A stretch of DNA of 64,000 nucleotides from Commensalibacter nepenthis (GTDB lineage Bacteria; Pseudomonadota; Alphaproteobacteria; Acetobacterales; Acetobacteraceae): the NCBI RefSeq assembly GCF_029953305.1, contig NZ_JASBAN010000001.1, positions 2,163,001-2,227,000 of the forward strand, written 5' to 3'. Below are positions 53,057 through 62,901 of this stretch, one piece after another (within the stretch, counting starts at the first letter, position 1; each line of letters opens with the position of its first letter). The position numbers and the translations under genes were made by a program. The notes under the pieces were generated by a model. The model ran no database searches, was not told the DNA's origin, and was given only the letters and a program-made list of their open reading frames with translations.

Positions 53057-54757
53057 ATGCAAAAAAATAAAGCACAAATTAAAATCTGGACAAAACAACA
53101 AACAAAAGTTGGAAAAAGGGCTGTTTTTCCGATGGTTACGTTGGGGATCCTTTCTAGCTTTGTTGCGGTGGGATTGGCATGTTGTATTGCACAAATTTTG
53201 GGAATGTTATTGGTTCCTTCATTATCTCAATCGATTGGGTTCAGTCCATCAATGCTATTGATAAGCTTTGTTATTTTATTTCTTTTAAAAGGAATTATTA
53301 TTTATAGCGAAGATTTGATTGCAACTAAAATAGGATTACAAGCTCGACATCGATTACGTTCAGAGTTTATTCAACATATTATGCAGATTGGACCTTCTAT
53401 TTTATATCGTCAATCAGGTGGAGGATTGGCAAGTTTAGTGGTCGACCAAGTTGAATCATTAGATGGCTATTTTTCGCGTTGGTTGCCAGCATCCATTTTA
53501 TGGTTTGTTTCTCCTTGTATAATTTTAATTTGTATTTTCTTTGTGCAACCTTGGGCAGCCTTAGTGATCGGTGTTTGTGGGTTAATGGTACCGATTGCTC
53601 AAGCAATTTTTGGGATCGGGGCTGCGGTTGCTGCAAGACAACAATTCCTTGCAATGACCCGTTTGCAGGCACGGTTTTTAGATCGTATCCAAGGAATTGC
53701 CACGATTGTGCTCGCAGGTAGGGCAGAGGATGAGGCAAAAAAGATTTCTGAATCAGCCAATGAATTACGATTAAGAACGATGAAAGTGCTTCGTGTAGCA
53801 TTTCTATCTTCAGCCTCCATTGATTGTGCGATGATTATTGCAATTTTGTTGGTTGCGTTGATGGATGTGCAGCATTTTATATCCCCTATAGCTGAGCATA
53901 CTATTCCAGTTATACATGCTTTATTTGCTTTGTTAATTATTCCAGATTTTTTTGCGCCGTTACGTAGCCTTGCATTGGCTTATCAAGACAGAGCAAAATT
54001 AGCAGGTGCAGCAGCCTCTGTGGTTGAGTTGCCAGATGTTTCAAAGGAAACTGATTCGAGCAATATTTTAAATAAAAATGAGCCTGTTCATATCGTTTTT
54101 GATCATGTTTCCTATATTTGGGATGGAAAAAGAGGAAATGCTGTCGATCAGATTAGTTTTGAAGTGGTTCCAAATAGCACAACTTTGCTGATTGGGGCTT
54201 CAGGAGCTGGAAAATCAACCATTATCAGCATGTTGCTTGGGTTTATTAAACCGACTTCGGGTCAGATTTTGTTTAATGGTCTTGATATTACAACAATTAA
54301 ACGTGAATCCTTGTCTGCTTTAACAGCGTGGATTGGACAAAAACCAGTTATTTTCTCTGGAACGATCAGAGAAAATATTTTATTTGCAAAACCAAACGCG
54401 ACAGAAGACGAACTTCAAAAAGCGGTGCAAGCTGCTGCAGTAGATCAATATCTATCTGCTTTACCCAATGGTTTGGATACGACGATTGGTGAGGGAGGAT
54501 ATGGTCTTTCAGGCGGGCAAGCACAAAGAGTAGCAATTGCCAGAGCCTATTTAAAAGATGCGCCATTGTTATTCCTTGATGAACCAACCGCACATTTAGA
54601 TCCTGTTACTGAACAAGATATATTTACAAGTTTGATCCAACTTGCACAAAATAGAACTGTAATTCTTGCGACTCATTCTGCTTTGGGTCAGCGACTACAA
54701 GGAAAACATATTCAGCTCGATCATGGATGTATTATTGTTGAAACAGAGGTGATGTAA
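53057..54757 (+). CDS. cydD: Thiol reductant ABC exporter subunit CydD
   Basis: A fused exporter half: six membrane helices in the first ~300 residues, then an ATPase with GASGAGKST, LSGGQAQR and LFLDEPTAHLD. CydDC exports glutathione/cysteine or affects haem loading and is needed for bd-type oxidase assembly. Cyd identity rests on pairing with cydC and on the FAPLRSLALAYQDRAK-type region. It ends one base before cydC. No cydAB oxidase genes are adjacent. Confidence 0.92.
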   Translation: MQKNKAQIKIWTKQQTKVGKRAVFPMVTLGILSSFVAVGLACCIAQILGMLLVPSLSQSIGFSPSMLLISFVILFLLKGIIIYSEDLIATKIGLQARHRLRSEFIQHIMQIGPSILYRQSGGGLASLVVDQVESLDGYFSRWLPASILWFVSPCIILICIFFVQPWAALVIGVCGLMVPIAQAIFGIGAAVAARQQFLAMTRLQARFLDRIQGIATIVLAGRAEDEAKKISESANELRLRTMKVLRVAFLSSASIDCAMIIAILLVALMDVQHFISPIAEHTIPVIHALFALLIIPDFFAPLRSLALAYQDRAKLAGAAASVVELPDVSKETDSSNILNKNEPVHIVFDHVSYIWDGKRGNAVDQISFEVVPNSTTLLIGASGAGKSTIISMLLGFIKPTSGQILFNGLDITTIKRESLSALTAWIGQKPVIFSGTIRENILFAKPNATEDELQKAVQAAAVDQYLSALPNGLDTTIGEGGYGLSGGQAQRVAIARAYLKDAPLLFLDEPTAHLDPVTEQDIFTSLIQLAQNRTVILATHSALGQRLQGKHIQLDHGCIIVETEVM

Positions 54758-54758
54758 G

Positions 54759-56441
54759 ATGTCAGATATTCAAGATACTTTGATACAAAAAGAAGCTCCA
54801 AAGGCTGCATTTCAACAAATCTTTACGGTATGGAAACCTCATCTTATTTCCTTAGTCATCGGAATTATTTTCTCTTTGATTGCACTGGCTTTAGGATTGA
54901 CGTTAATGAGTTCCGCGGGTGGGAAGATAGCTTTTGCTGCGATGGGAATGCTGGTCATTAGTTCAGTATTTTTAAAGTTTCTAGGTGGTGGTCGTCTTTT
55001 AATGCGGTACGTTGAGCGCTTATATACACATAATGTAATGTTCAAAGCCATTGCAGATCTGAGAGTATGGTTTTTTGCAAGATTATCAAAAGGTGCAGCA
55101 GCAGGGTTAGGGTTTCGTCATAGCGGGGATGTTTTATCTCGTCTTGTTTCTGATATTGAAACATTGGACGGATTATATTTACGATTAATGCTGCCTTTTG
55201 CAAGTTCTGTATTAACATTTCTGGTGCTTATCGTTGTTATTGGTTCTGTTCATTTACCTTTGGCGATTTGTATTGCATTTTTATATATTTTAGCTGGGTT
55301 TATATGTCCTCTTGTGACAGCATCGATGACTAAGAAGCATGGGCAAACACTCTTAAATTCTGTTTCTCAGCTCAGAATTGGAGTTTTGGATTTTATTCAT
55401 GGATTAAGAGAGATTCGCGCGTTCGGTGCTGAAAATCGTATGGCTGCTTTGCTTGATAAGCGTGAAAAAAAACTATTTGAGAAGCAATATCATCAAGCAA
55501 AAATAGTTGCTTTAATGAGTTTTTTGTCATTCATATCCAGCCAAATTGCGATATTACTTATTTTAGCAGCGGCGTTGAATATAGGGTTTCATGGAATAGG
55601 AGCTGCTCATATAGTCGTATGTTTGTTTTTAACGATTACAGCTTTTGAGGTGGTAGTTCCTTTGACCAAAGCGGGTGGATTGGCTGGTCAAATTATTAAT
55701 GCAGCAACGCGTGTTGTTGGAGTGAATAAAGGGCATGGCTATGATGTTCCAACAGGTAGTGAAGATGCACCAGATCAAACAGATATTCAGTTAAATGATC
55801 TGGGGTTTCAATGGAGTGCAGAACGTCCTTTCGTGTATCGTCATCTAAATCTAAAGATTGCTCAGGGAGAAAGAGTTGCAATCATTGGTCCATCAGGTGC
55901 TGGAAAATCAACATTAGCAGCCTTGTTATTAAAAGTGATTGCTCCACAAGAAGGTACTATCACTTTGGGTGGGAAAGATATTGCTCTCTTGACCGAAGAT
56001 TCTGTTCGTAAAAAGATTGCTTGGTTATCTCAAAATACCCATTTATTTGATGATACGATTCGAAATAATTTATTACTAAGCTATCCTCAAGCAACAGATA
56101 CAGAATTGTGGCAAGCCTTATCGGAAGCTGCTGTGGCAGATGTTGTCAAAGCAATGCCAGATGGATTGGATACTTGGCTAGGTGAAGGAGGGATCAAGGT
56201 TTCTGGTGGGCAAGGTCGTCGTATTGCGTTAGCAAGGACTTTGTTATCTAAAGCACCGATTCTATTGTTGGATGAACCAACGACGGGATTGGATGCTGAT
56301 ACTGAAATGGAATTTTTTAAAATATTAAATCAAATTTCGTCTGATCGTACGATTATTTTAATTGCACATCGTCTGACAGGCACAGAAAAGCTAGATAAAG
56401 TATGGCGTTTATCTGACAGTTGTTTGATTTCTGAAAATTAA
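54759..56441 (+). CDS. cydC: Thiol reductant ABC exporter subunit CydC
   Basis: The partner half-transporter: membrane domain with RLLMRYVERLYTHNVMFK and LSRLVSDIETLDGLYLR, an ATPase with GPSGAGKST, VSGGQGRR and LLLDEPTTGLD. The DxxTLDGLYLR-like segment and the RYxERLxTH stretch are CydC traits. Its start is one base after the cydD stop, so the two are coupled. The next gene begins ~85 bases downstream. Confidence 0.93.
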   Translation: MSDIQDTLIQKEAPKAAFQQIFTVWKPHLISLVIGIIFSLIALALGLTLMSSAGGKIAFAAMGMLVISSVFLKFLGGGRLLMRYVERLYTHNVMFKAIADLRVWFFARLSKGAAAGLGFRHSGDVLSRLVSDIETLDGLYLRLMLPFASSVLTFLVLIVVIGSVHLPLAICIAFLYILAGFICPLVTASMTKKHGQTLLNSVSQLRIGVLDFIHGLREIRAFGAENRMAALLDKREKKLFEKQYHQAKIVALMSFLSFISSQIAILLILAAALNIGFHGIGAAHIVVCLFLTITAFEVVVPLTKAGGLAGQIINAATRVVGVNKGHGYDVPTGSEDAPDQTDIQLNDLGFQWSAERPFVYRHLNLKIAQGERVAIIGPSGAGKSTLAALLLKVIAPQEGTITLGGKDIALLTEDSVRKKIAWLSQNTHLFDDTIRNNLLLSYPQATDTELWQALSEAAVADVVKAMPDGLDTWLGEGGIKVSGGQGRRIALARTLLSKAPILLLDEPTTGLDADTEMEFFKILNQISSDRTIILIAHRLTGTEKLDKVWRLSDSCLISEN

Positions 56442-56527
56442 AAATATTTTTATATTTTTTATGTTAAAATATGAGTATGTTACAAACTAAGTTTTTAATA
56501 TTGTGCTTTGAAGTTAAGGAAAATTCA

Positions 56528-56917
56528 ATGCGTCGTTTTTTACCAATTGTATTTGGCTCTTTGATGTTAGCGGCTTGTTCACAAACAACAAATTTAACGC
56601 CGAATAATGACAGAACTTATGTTGTTTTCTTTCCCTTTGCATCCAGCGAATTGGATGATGCAGCTTTGACAACCATCGATCAAGCGGTCAGATATGCAAA
56701 AAACTTCCCAGAAAAACAAGTTTATGTCGAAGGATATGCAGCGGTTTATGGCGATTTGTCTTTGGATGAGATGATGGCAGCTCAACGTACGCAAGTGGTT
56801 GCACAAGAAATGATTACAGAGGGTGTGGATAAATCTCGTGTGCATGATGCCCCACAGCAACCTGAAAATAGACGTAGCCAAGTTGCAGCACGTCGCGTCG
56901 AAATCGAAGTTAAATAA
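56528..56917 (+). CDS. OmpA-like peptidoglycan-associated lipoprotein, small
   Basis: A lipoprotein signal ends at LAAC (Cys17), followed by an OmpA-like domain: YVVFFPFASSELDDAALTTI, VYVEGYAAVYGDLSLDE and the final RRSQVAARRVEIEV. The family's usual NxxLSxxRA becomes DEMMAAQRT, so peptidoglycan binding may be altered. I chose the ATG at 56528, behind AAGGA; the upstream in-frame start at 56471 is unlikely. It lies between cydC and recQ. Confidence 0.85.
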   Translation: MRRFLPIVFGSLMLAACSQTTNLTPNNDRTYVVFFPFASSELDDAALTTIDQAVRYAKNFPEKQVYVEGYAAVYGDLSLDEMMAAQRTQVVAQEMITEGVDKSRVHDAPQQPENRRSQVAARRVEIEVK

Positions 56918-56929
56918 TAGTTCTGATTA

Positions 56930-58762
56930 ATGAAATATCCATCTTTATTGACTGATTCGAATCAAACAAAGATGGATATGACTCCAAAAACAATATTACA
57001 ACATGTTTTTGGATATGATGATTTTCGTGGGCTTCAGCAACAAGCCATTGACTGTGTGATGCAAGGTCAAGACGTATTGCTGTTAATGCCTACAGGTGGC
57101 GGCAAGAGCATTTGCTATCAAATTCCGTCTCTCTGCCGATCTGGTATGGGATTGGTAATTTCCCCTTTGATCGCTTTGATGGACGATCAAGTTGCTGCTT
57201 TAAGACAGCTAGGAATTAATGCCGGCGCACTCCATTCAGAGTTAGAGCCTCAAGAATCTGCGTCTATTCGTCAAGATATGCTCAGTGGATCGCTCGATTT
57301 ATTATATATTTCACCAGAGAGATTACTTTCTGATGAAATGCTACGATTTTTAAATAAAATTCCATTATCATTAATTGCTATTGATGAAGCCCATTGCGTA
57401 TCGGTTTGGGGACATGAGTTTCGTCCAGAATATCGATTAATGACCAATTTATCCTCTATGTTTCCAAGAGTTCCAAGGATTGCATTAACGGCGACCGCTG
57501 ATCCTACGACAAAAGAAGATATTATTGTGTCTTTGGGTATGCCCAAAGCGACCATTTTACAAGCCAGCTTTCATAGAACCAATTTATTTATCAGAGCTGT
57601 TCCAAAAGACGGCGAAACCAAACAGCTTTTGGTATTTTTGCAAAAGCATAAAGATGCAGCCTGTATTATTTATTGTGGCAGTCGTAATAAAGCAGAGCGT
57701 GTGGCTGCGATGTTAACAGATCGTGGTTTAACAGCTTTAGCCTATCATGCTGGATTATCAGCAATTGAAAAAAGAGCTGTCTTATTGCGTTTTCGTTCTG
57801 GTGAACCTTTGATAATTGTGGCAACAATTGCGTTTGGCATGGGTATTGATCGACCAGATGTAAGGTTGGTGGTGCATTTAGATATGCCAAAAGGGCCAGA
57901 GCATTATTACCAACAGATTGGTCGCGCAGGTAGAGATGGTGATCCTGCCGAGACTGTGTTGTTGTATGGTGGTGAAGATATTGTCAAAGCACGATATTGG
58001 TTGGAACAATCCAATAGTGATGAAGCACAAAAGAAAATAGCCCGATCTCGATTAAATACCATGATTGCCTTTGCTGAAACCGCAGATTGCCGAACACAAA
58101 TCTTGTTGCGTTGTTTTGGAGAGGAGTTAAATGAGCCTTGTGGGCATTGTGATAATTGTAAACACCCTGTTTCATTAATGAATGGAACGGTGGCTGCTCA
58201 AAAAGTATTATCAGCGGTTTACAGAACGGGTCAACGGTTTGGGGCAATACATATTATAAATGTCTTAAGAGGTCGGAAAAGCGATAATATAGAGAATTAC
58301 CAACATGACCGGTTACCTTTATTTGGAATAGGTAAAGACAAGCCCAATCAATTTTGGCGGGCGGTTATTCGACAATTAATGGCAAAAGATGTGTTGAGGC
58401 AAGGAGCTGAGCATTCAAATTTATTCTTAAACCAAGATAAAGCACTTCCTTTGTTAAAAGGAAAAGAAGAGCTTTATTTGCGAGAAGATATTGTTCAATC
58501 TAGAATAGAAAAATCATCTTCTTATTCACAACAGATTGCGTTTTCAGAATCACAACAAAAGATTTTTGATAACCTTAAAATTTGGCGTTTATCCGAAGCA
58601 AGGGAACAAGAAGTACCACCATATATTATTTTTCATGATGCGGTTTTGCGTGAAATTGCGATTACTTGTCCCAAAACTTTAGAAGAGCTGAAGCGTATCA
58701 AAGGAATTGGGGACAGTAAAATTGAACGTTATGGTCAGACCCTATTAGAATATACTGTTTAA
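56930..58762 (+). CDS. recQ: ATP-dependent DNA helicase RecQ
   Basis: RecQ unwinds DNA 3' to 5' in recombination and fork repair. Walker A MPTGGGKS has Lys59; IDEAHCVSVWGHEFRPEY is the DEAH box; GRAGRDG is motif VI; four cysteines around CRTQILLRCFGEE and PCGHCDNC form the zinc site. A winged helix and an HRDC domain (about 525-610) follow. The true start could be ATG at residue 15 or 17. It starts 12 bases after the lipoprotein gene. Confidence 0.97.
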   Translation: MKYPSLLTDSNQTKMDMTPKTILQHVFGYDDFRGLQQQAIDCVMQGQDVLLLMPTGGGKSICYQIPSLCRSGMGLVISPLIALMDDQVAALRQLGINAGALHSELEPQESASIRQDMLSGSLDLLYISPERLLSDEMLRFLNKIPLSLIAIDEAHCVSVWGHEFRPEYRLMTNLSSMFPRVPRIALTATADPTTKEDIIVSLGMPKATILQASFHRTNLFIRAVPKDGETKQLLVFLQKHKDAACIIYCGSRNKAERVAAMLTDRGLTALAYHAGLSAIEKRAVLLRFRSGEPLIIVATIAFGMGIDRPDVRLVVHLDMPKGPEHYYQQIGRAGRDGDPAETVLLYGGEDIVKARYWLEQSNSDEAQKKIARSRLNTMIAFAETADCRTQILLRCFGEELNEPCGHCDNCKHPVSLMNGTVAAQKVLSAVYRTGQRFGAIHIINVLRGRKSDNIENYQHDRLPLFGIGKDKPNQFWRAVIRQLMAKDVLRQGAEHSNLFLNQDKALPLLKGKEELYLREDIVQSRIEKSSSYSQQIAFSESQQKIFDNLKIWRLSEAREQEVPPYIIFHDAVLREIAITCPKTLEELKRIKGIGDSKIERYGQTLLEYTV

Positions 58763-58818
58763 GAGTAGAATTGTTATTCTTAGTTAGGAATATAATATTA
58801 AAACTAATTATAAATTTA

Positions 58819-58865
58819 AAATAACCTCTAACATTTTTGCTATTAATGTTTATGAGGTTATTTTT
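58819..58865. terminator. Bidirectional terminator between recQ and lpd
   Basis: AAATAACCTC (58819-58828) pairs with GAGGTTATTT (58854-58863); the inner part also pairs (AACATT with AATGTT). T's follow on the plus strand and TTTAAATTT on the other. It lies between the convergent genes. Confidence 0.85.
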
Positions 58866-58895
58866 AACGGTTGACTATTTTAATGTAGCAGAACT

Positions 58896-60296
58896 TTAGA
58901 TATGGATCGCTCTTTGCATGGCTGATAAAATAGCTTCATGCATGCTCTCGGATAATGTTGGATGCGGGAAAATGACTTCAGCCAAACTTTCATCGGTTGC
59001 TTCGAGTGTTTTGGCAATAGAAAAACCTTGAATAAGTTCAGTGACTTCATGTCCAACCATATGCACCCCTAAAATTTCACCTGTATCTTGATGAATAATC
59101 GTTTTAACAAAACCGACAGGATTATTCATGGCGAGTGCTTTGCCACTGGCTTGAAAAGGGAAGTTGCCTATACGTATAGGATATCCTTTATCCATGGCTT
59201 GTTGTTGGGTTAATCCAATGCTGGCAACTTGAGGATTGGTAAAGATACATCCAGGAATACGCGTGCGATCCAAAGGATGTACCCCGTGCACTCCAGCAAT
59301 TTTTTCTACACATAAGATCGCCTCATGGCTGGCTTTATGCGCCAAACAAGGTCCTCCGGCAACATCCCCAATGGCGTAAACACCAACAACGTTTGTTTTA
59401 CACCAAAGATCAGTTTTGATAAATTTTTTATTGAATTCAATTCCTAATGCTTCTAATCCCAGCCCATTGGAATTTGGTGTTACCCCAATGGCAGAAAGAA
59501 CATGATCGACTATGATTGTCTGCATTCCTTGTGGTGTATAGATTTCACATTGAACTTTACCATCAACAATAGAAGTTTTTTGTAGTGCTGATTGTGTTAA
59601 AACGGTGATGCTTTTTTGTTCGAATTGTTTTTGAACATACTCAGCAATCTCATGATCTTCGGTGGGCATAATTTGTGGGGCAATATCGATCAATGTGACT
59701 TGCGATCCTAAATCATGATAAAGACTTGCAAATTCACTACCAATGGCACCTGAGCCAACCACAAGTAAAGATTTTGGTAAATGCTCGGGAATTAATGCCT
59801 CTTTATAACTCCAAATATAGTGTCCATCGATAGGAAGTTGAGGTAGAGTCGTCGCCTTTGCTCCAGTAGCTACGATAATATGAGGTGCGGAAAGAATTTG
59901 TGTTGTTTCATTTTTATCTGTCACTTCTAATTTTTCTTTGGCAAGAAATTTGGCTGTTCCTTTAAAAAGAGTAACCTTATTTTTTTGTAATAAATGTCCA
60001 ATGCCAGCGACCAGTTGTTTAGAGACATTACGACTATGTTGAACTAATTTTTGAATATCAAATTGCACATTTTCTATTTCAAAACCAAGTGTAGATGCAT
60101 GTTGGATTTTTTGTGCGAACTCTGCGCCACTTATTAAGGCTTTGGTTGGGATACATCCCCAATTTAAACAAATCCCACCCAAATCCTTTGCTTCGATAAT
60201 TGCTGTTTTTAACCCCAATTGAGCTGCACGAATGGCTCCAACATATCCTCCAGGACCAGCACCAATGACAATCAGATCAAATCGTGTTTCTTGCAT
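58896..60296 (-). CDS. lpd: Dihydrolipoyl dehydrogenase (E3)
   Basis: E3 reoxidises dihydrolipoyl groups of the 2-oxo-acid or acetoin complex. FAD-binding GAGPGGYVGAIRAAQLG, the redox pair Cys43 and Cys48 in GGICLNWGCIPTKAL, AIGDVAGG, and the active-site HPTLSE are present. The 466-residue length has no extra lipoyl domain. It is the last gene of the operon, 10 bases after the E2 gene; the analogous gene in acetoin operons is called acoL. Confidence 0.96.
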   Translation of the reverse strand: MQETRFDLIVIGAGPGGYVGAIRAAQLGLKTAIIEAKDLGGICLNWGCIPTKALISGAEFAQKIQHASTLGFEIENVQFDIQKLVQHSRNVSKQLVAGIGHLLQKNKVTLFKGTAKFLAKEKLEVTDKNETTQILSAPHIIVATGAKATTLPQLPIDGHYIWSYKEALIPEHLPKSLLVVGSGAIGSEFASLYHDLGSQVTLIDIAPQIMPTEDHEIAEYVQKQFEQKSITVLTQSALQKTSIVDGKVQCEIYTPQGMQTIIVDHVLSAIGVTPNSNGLGLEALGIEFNKKFIKTDLWCKTNVVGVYAIGDVAGGPCLAHKASHEAILCVEKIAGVHGVHPLDRTRIPGCIFTNPQVASIGLTQQQAMDKGYPIRIGNFPFQASGKALAMNNPVGFVKTIIHQDTGEILGVHMVGHEVTELIQGFSIAKTLEATDESLAEVIFPHPTLSESMHEAILSAMQRAIHI

Positions 60297-60305
60297 GTTT
60301 TACTC

Positions 60306-61868
60306 CTATGCTAAGAAAGCCATGGGATTTTCAACAAATTCTTTTAAACTAGCCAAGAATTTTGCACCTGTTGCCCCATCAATAACCCGATGATCGCAAG
60401 ACATACTTAGTGTTACCATAGGGCGAATTGTAATGGCGTCATCCTTGACAATAGCTCGTTTTTCTACAGCTCCTAAGGCCAATATTGCTCCTTGAAGGGG
60501 GTTAATAATGGCTTCAAATTGCTTAATACCAAACATTCCTAAGTTGGAAATGCAAAAACTGCCTCCTTGGAATTCATCAGGGGATAATTTGCCAGTTTTA
60601 GCACGCGTTGCCAAATCACGCATGGTGGTTGAAATGTCAGATAATGCTCTTTTATTAGCAGCCTTAATAATAGGAGTAATAAGCCCATTAGGAATGGCAA
60701 CAGCGACAGAAATATCAGCTTGATCGAACTGTAATATTTGTTGATTTTCAACATCATATTGTACATTAACCTCGGGTACCGCAATTAATGCACTGGCAAT
60801 TGCTTTTAAAAACATGTCGTTTATCGAAATCTTGACACTGGGCAGCTTACTATTAATCTCTGCACGTAATTCTTGTAATGTGCTGACATCAACTTCTATG
60901 GTTAAATAGAAATGTGGAATTTCCGACTTTGCAGCTTGTAAACGTTCTGCAATTGTTTTACGCATTCCATCCATTGGAATAGGGGTAAAATGAACAGGTG
61001 TGCTTTCGGATTGAGCATGCGTTGTTGTTGAAGGTGTGGAAGATGAAGTAGAAGCTGTTTGGCTGCGATAATAAACAGTCTCAACATCCTCTTTACAAAC
61101 GCGCCCTCGGCTGCCTGATGCGCGACAATCATGAAGATTAATACCCCATTCTGTTGCCATACGTCTTGCTAAAGGTGTTGCTGGTATATGGCTATCATCA
61201 GCAGTTGACTTGACAGGTGTGTTTGAGGATTGGTTTTTAACATCTGGCCATTGTCCGCCTGCGTCAATGACTGCTTTTTGAATATCGCTTATGCTAATTC
61301 GTTGTTGTGGTCCTGATCCAGTAATTTTATCAAGATTAACATTATGCTGTTGCGCCATATTAATGGCATGTGGCGTTGCAAAAATATCTTTGGTTTCTTG
61401 ATATCCTTGCAAGGCAGAAGGGATCGAAAAATTATTGTTTGTAATTGTTTTCGATGGTGTTGATGTGGCAAGCTTTGATGGTGTTACTGTTGATGAAGAA
61501 GGTGCAGCTGCAGCTGTTTGTTTATTTTCGGTTGTTTTCGGTTCAACTTTGGGCTTTTCAGCTTTGGTTTCTTTTTCTGAAGGCAAAGATTGAATATATT
61601 GTTCAATTTCCTGATCTGATACTGTCTTGTCAGCACAGACGCCAATAATTCCACCGACCTCTAAAGTTGTTCCATTTTTTGCTATAATTCGTCTTAACGT
61701 ACCGTCAAAAGGAGCTTCTAAAGAATTTGCAATTTTTGTCGTTTCGATAATGCAAATTTCTTGCCCTTTTTTGAAGAAATCTCCCTCTTTAATCGTCCAT
61801 TGGGTAATTTTACCTTCTTGCATCGATAGACCCCATTTGGGGACCTCTAAGGTTTGAATATCACTCAT
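60306..61868 (-). CDS. acoC: Dihydrolipoamide acetyltransferase (E2) with two PSBD domains
   Basis: One lipoyl domain (residues 1-80, Lys45 in ETTKIANS) is followed by a Ser/Thr/Pro/Ala linker, two peripheral-subunit-binding domains (about 163-200, ATPHAINMAQQHNVNL...; and 228-265, ATPLARRMATEWGINL...), a second linker and the catalytic domain with CDHRVIDG (His ~493). Most E2s have one PSBD. The start at ATG 61868 has GGAGG just upstream and is one base past the E1beta stop. Gene symbol follows the acetoin operon; a pyruvate complex is the alternative. Confidence 0.88.
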   Translation of the reverse strand: MSDIQTLEVPKWGLSMQEGKITQWTIKEGDFFKKGQEICIIETTKIANSLEAPFDGTLRRIIAKNGTTLEVGGIIGVCADKTVSDQEIEQYIQSLPSEKETKAEKPKVEPKTTENKQTAAAAPSSSTVTPSKLATSTPSKTITNNNFSIPSALQGYQETKDIFATPHAINMAQQHNVNLDKITGSGPQQRISISDIQKAVIDAGGQWPDVKNQSSNTPVKSTADDSHIPATPLARRMATEWGINLHDCRASGSRGRVCKEDVETVYYRSQTASTSSSTPSTTTHAQSESTPVHFTPIPMDGMRKTIAERLQAAKSEIPHFYLTIEVDVSTLQELRAEINSKLPSVKISINDMFLKAIASALIAVPEVNVQYDVENQQILQFDQADISVAVAIPNGLITPIIKAANKRALSDISTTMRDLATRAKTGKLSPDEFQGGSFCISNLGMFGIKQFEAIINPLQGAILALGAVEKRAIVKDDAITIRPMVTLSMSCDHRVIDGATGAKFLASLKEFVENPMAFLA

Positions 61869-61869
61869 G

Positions 61870-62889
61870 TTAAACCTCCAAAACTTTGCGAACTGCAATT
61901 TCTATACGTTCAGCGCTGGGCAACCAAGCTTGTTCTAAAACGTTAGAAAAAGGAACTGGGGTATGAGGTGGCGTTACTAATTCGATAGGTGCTTTGAGCG
62001 CATAAAACCCTTTTTGTGCAATTAAAGCCGCCACATCATGTGCAAATCCACAGCGTGCTGCGGATTCATCAACGATAACAACTCGCCCTGTTGAAGCAAC
62101 AGATTCCAAGATTCCTTCTTCGTCGAGTGGAGAAATTGTACGTGGATCCACAACTTCGACAGAAATTCCCTCAGTCGCAAGTTTATCAGCCACTTCATTT
62201 GCACGGTGAACCATCAGGCTGAGGGCAATAATCGTTACATCTGTACCTTGACGCGTATAATTGGCAACACCAAAAGGAATGGTATAATCCTCATCAGGGA
62301 CTTCACCAGTAATATCATAGAGTAATTTATGTTCACAAAATACAACAGGATCATCATCTCTGATTGATTGGGTCAGTAATCCTTTGGCATCATAAGGGCT
62401 GGATGGAACAACAACTTTTAATCCGGGGGTAGAAGTAAAAATATGATAAGGAGATTGAGAATGTTGAGCTGCTGCGGAAAATCCTGCACCAATCATACCT
62501 CGAACAACCATGGGTGCCTTGGCTTTTCCACCAAACATATATCGGAATTTTGCGGCTTGGTTATATAACATATCATAACAAACCCCAAAAAAGTCCATAA
62601 ACATTAAATCAGCAATAGGACGTAATCCTGTAGCTGCTGCGCCAGCAGTCATACCGATAATAGCGGATTCAGTAATAGGAGTATCAATAACCCGTTCAGA
62701 GCCAAATTCTGTCCATAATCCTTTTGTAACGCCTAATACTCCGCCAAAACCTTCAAGTTTATTTTCTTCGGTATTTTTAGCACCATGTCCGCCACGAACA
62801 TCTTCACCAATAACAACAACAGTTGGATCACGACGCATTTCAAATTCAATGGCTTCTTTAATCGCATTTCTATAGCTTTTTTTTGACAT
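61870..62889 (-). CDS. acoB: Acetoin/pyruvate dehydrogenase E1 component, beta subunit
   Basis: The 339 residues show E1beta: GEDVRGGHGA, RVIDTPITESAIIGMTAGAA, FMDFFGVCYDMLYNQ AAK region and HSQSPYHIFTSTPGLKV with PSSPYDAKGLL. Acetoin E1beta proteins have this exact layout and FGSERVIDTPI-type start. AAGGAG precedes the ATG. It ends one base before acoC and begins 12 bases after acoA. Confidence 0.9.
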   Translation of the reverse strand: MSKKSYRNAIKEAIEFEMRRDPTVVVIGEDVRGGHGAKNTEENKLEGFGGVLGVTKGLWTEFGSERVIDTPITESAIIGMTAGAAATGLRPIADLMFMDFFGVCYDMLYNQAAKFRYMFGGKAKAPMVVRGMIGAGFSAAAQHSQSPYHIFTSTPGLKVVVPSSPYDAKGLLTQSIRDDDPVVFCEHKLLYDITGEVPDEDYTIPFGVANYTRQGTDVTIIALSLMVHRANEVADKLATEGISVEVVDPRTISPLDEEGILESVASTGRVVIVDESAARCGFAHDVAALIAQKGFYALKAPIELVTPPHTPVPFSNVLEQAWLPSAERIEIAVRKVLEV

Positions 62890-62901
62890 AACGTCTTCTC
62901 C

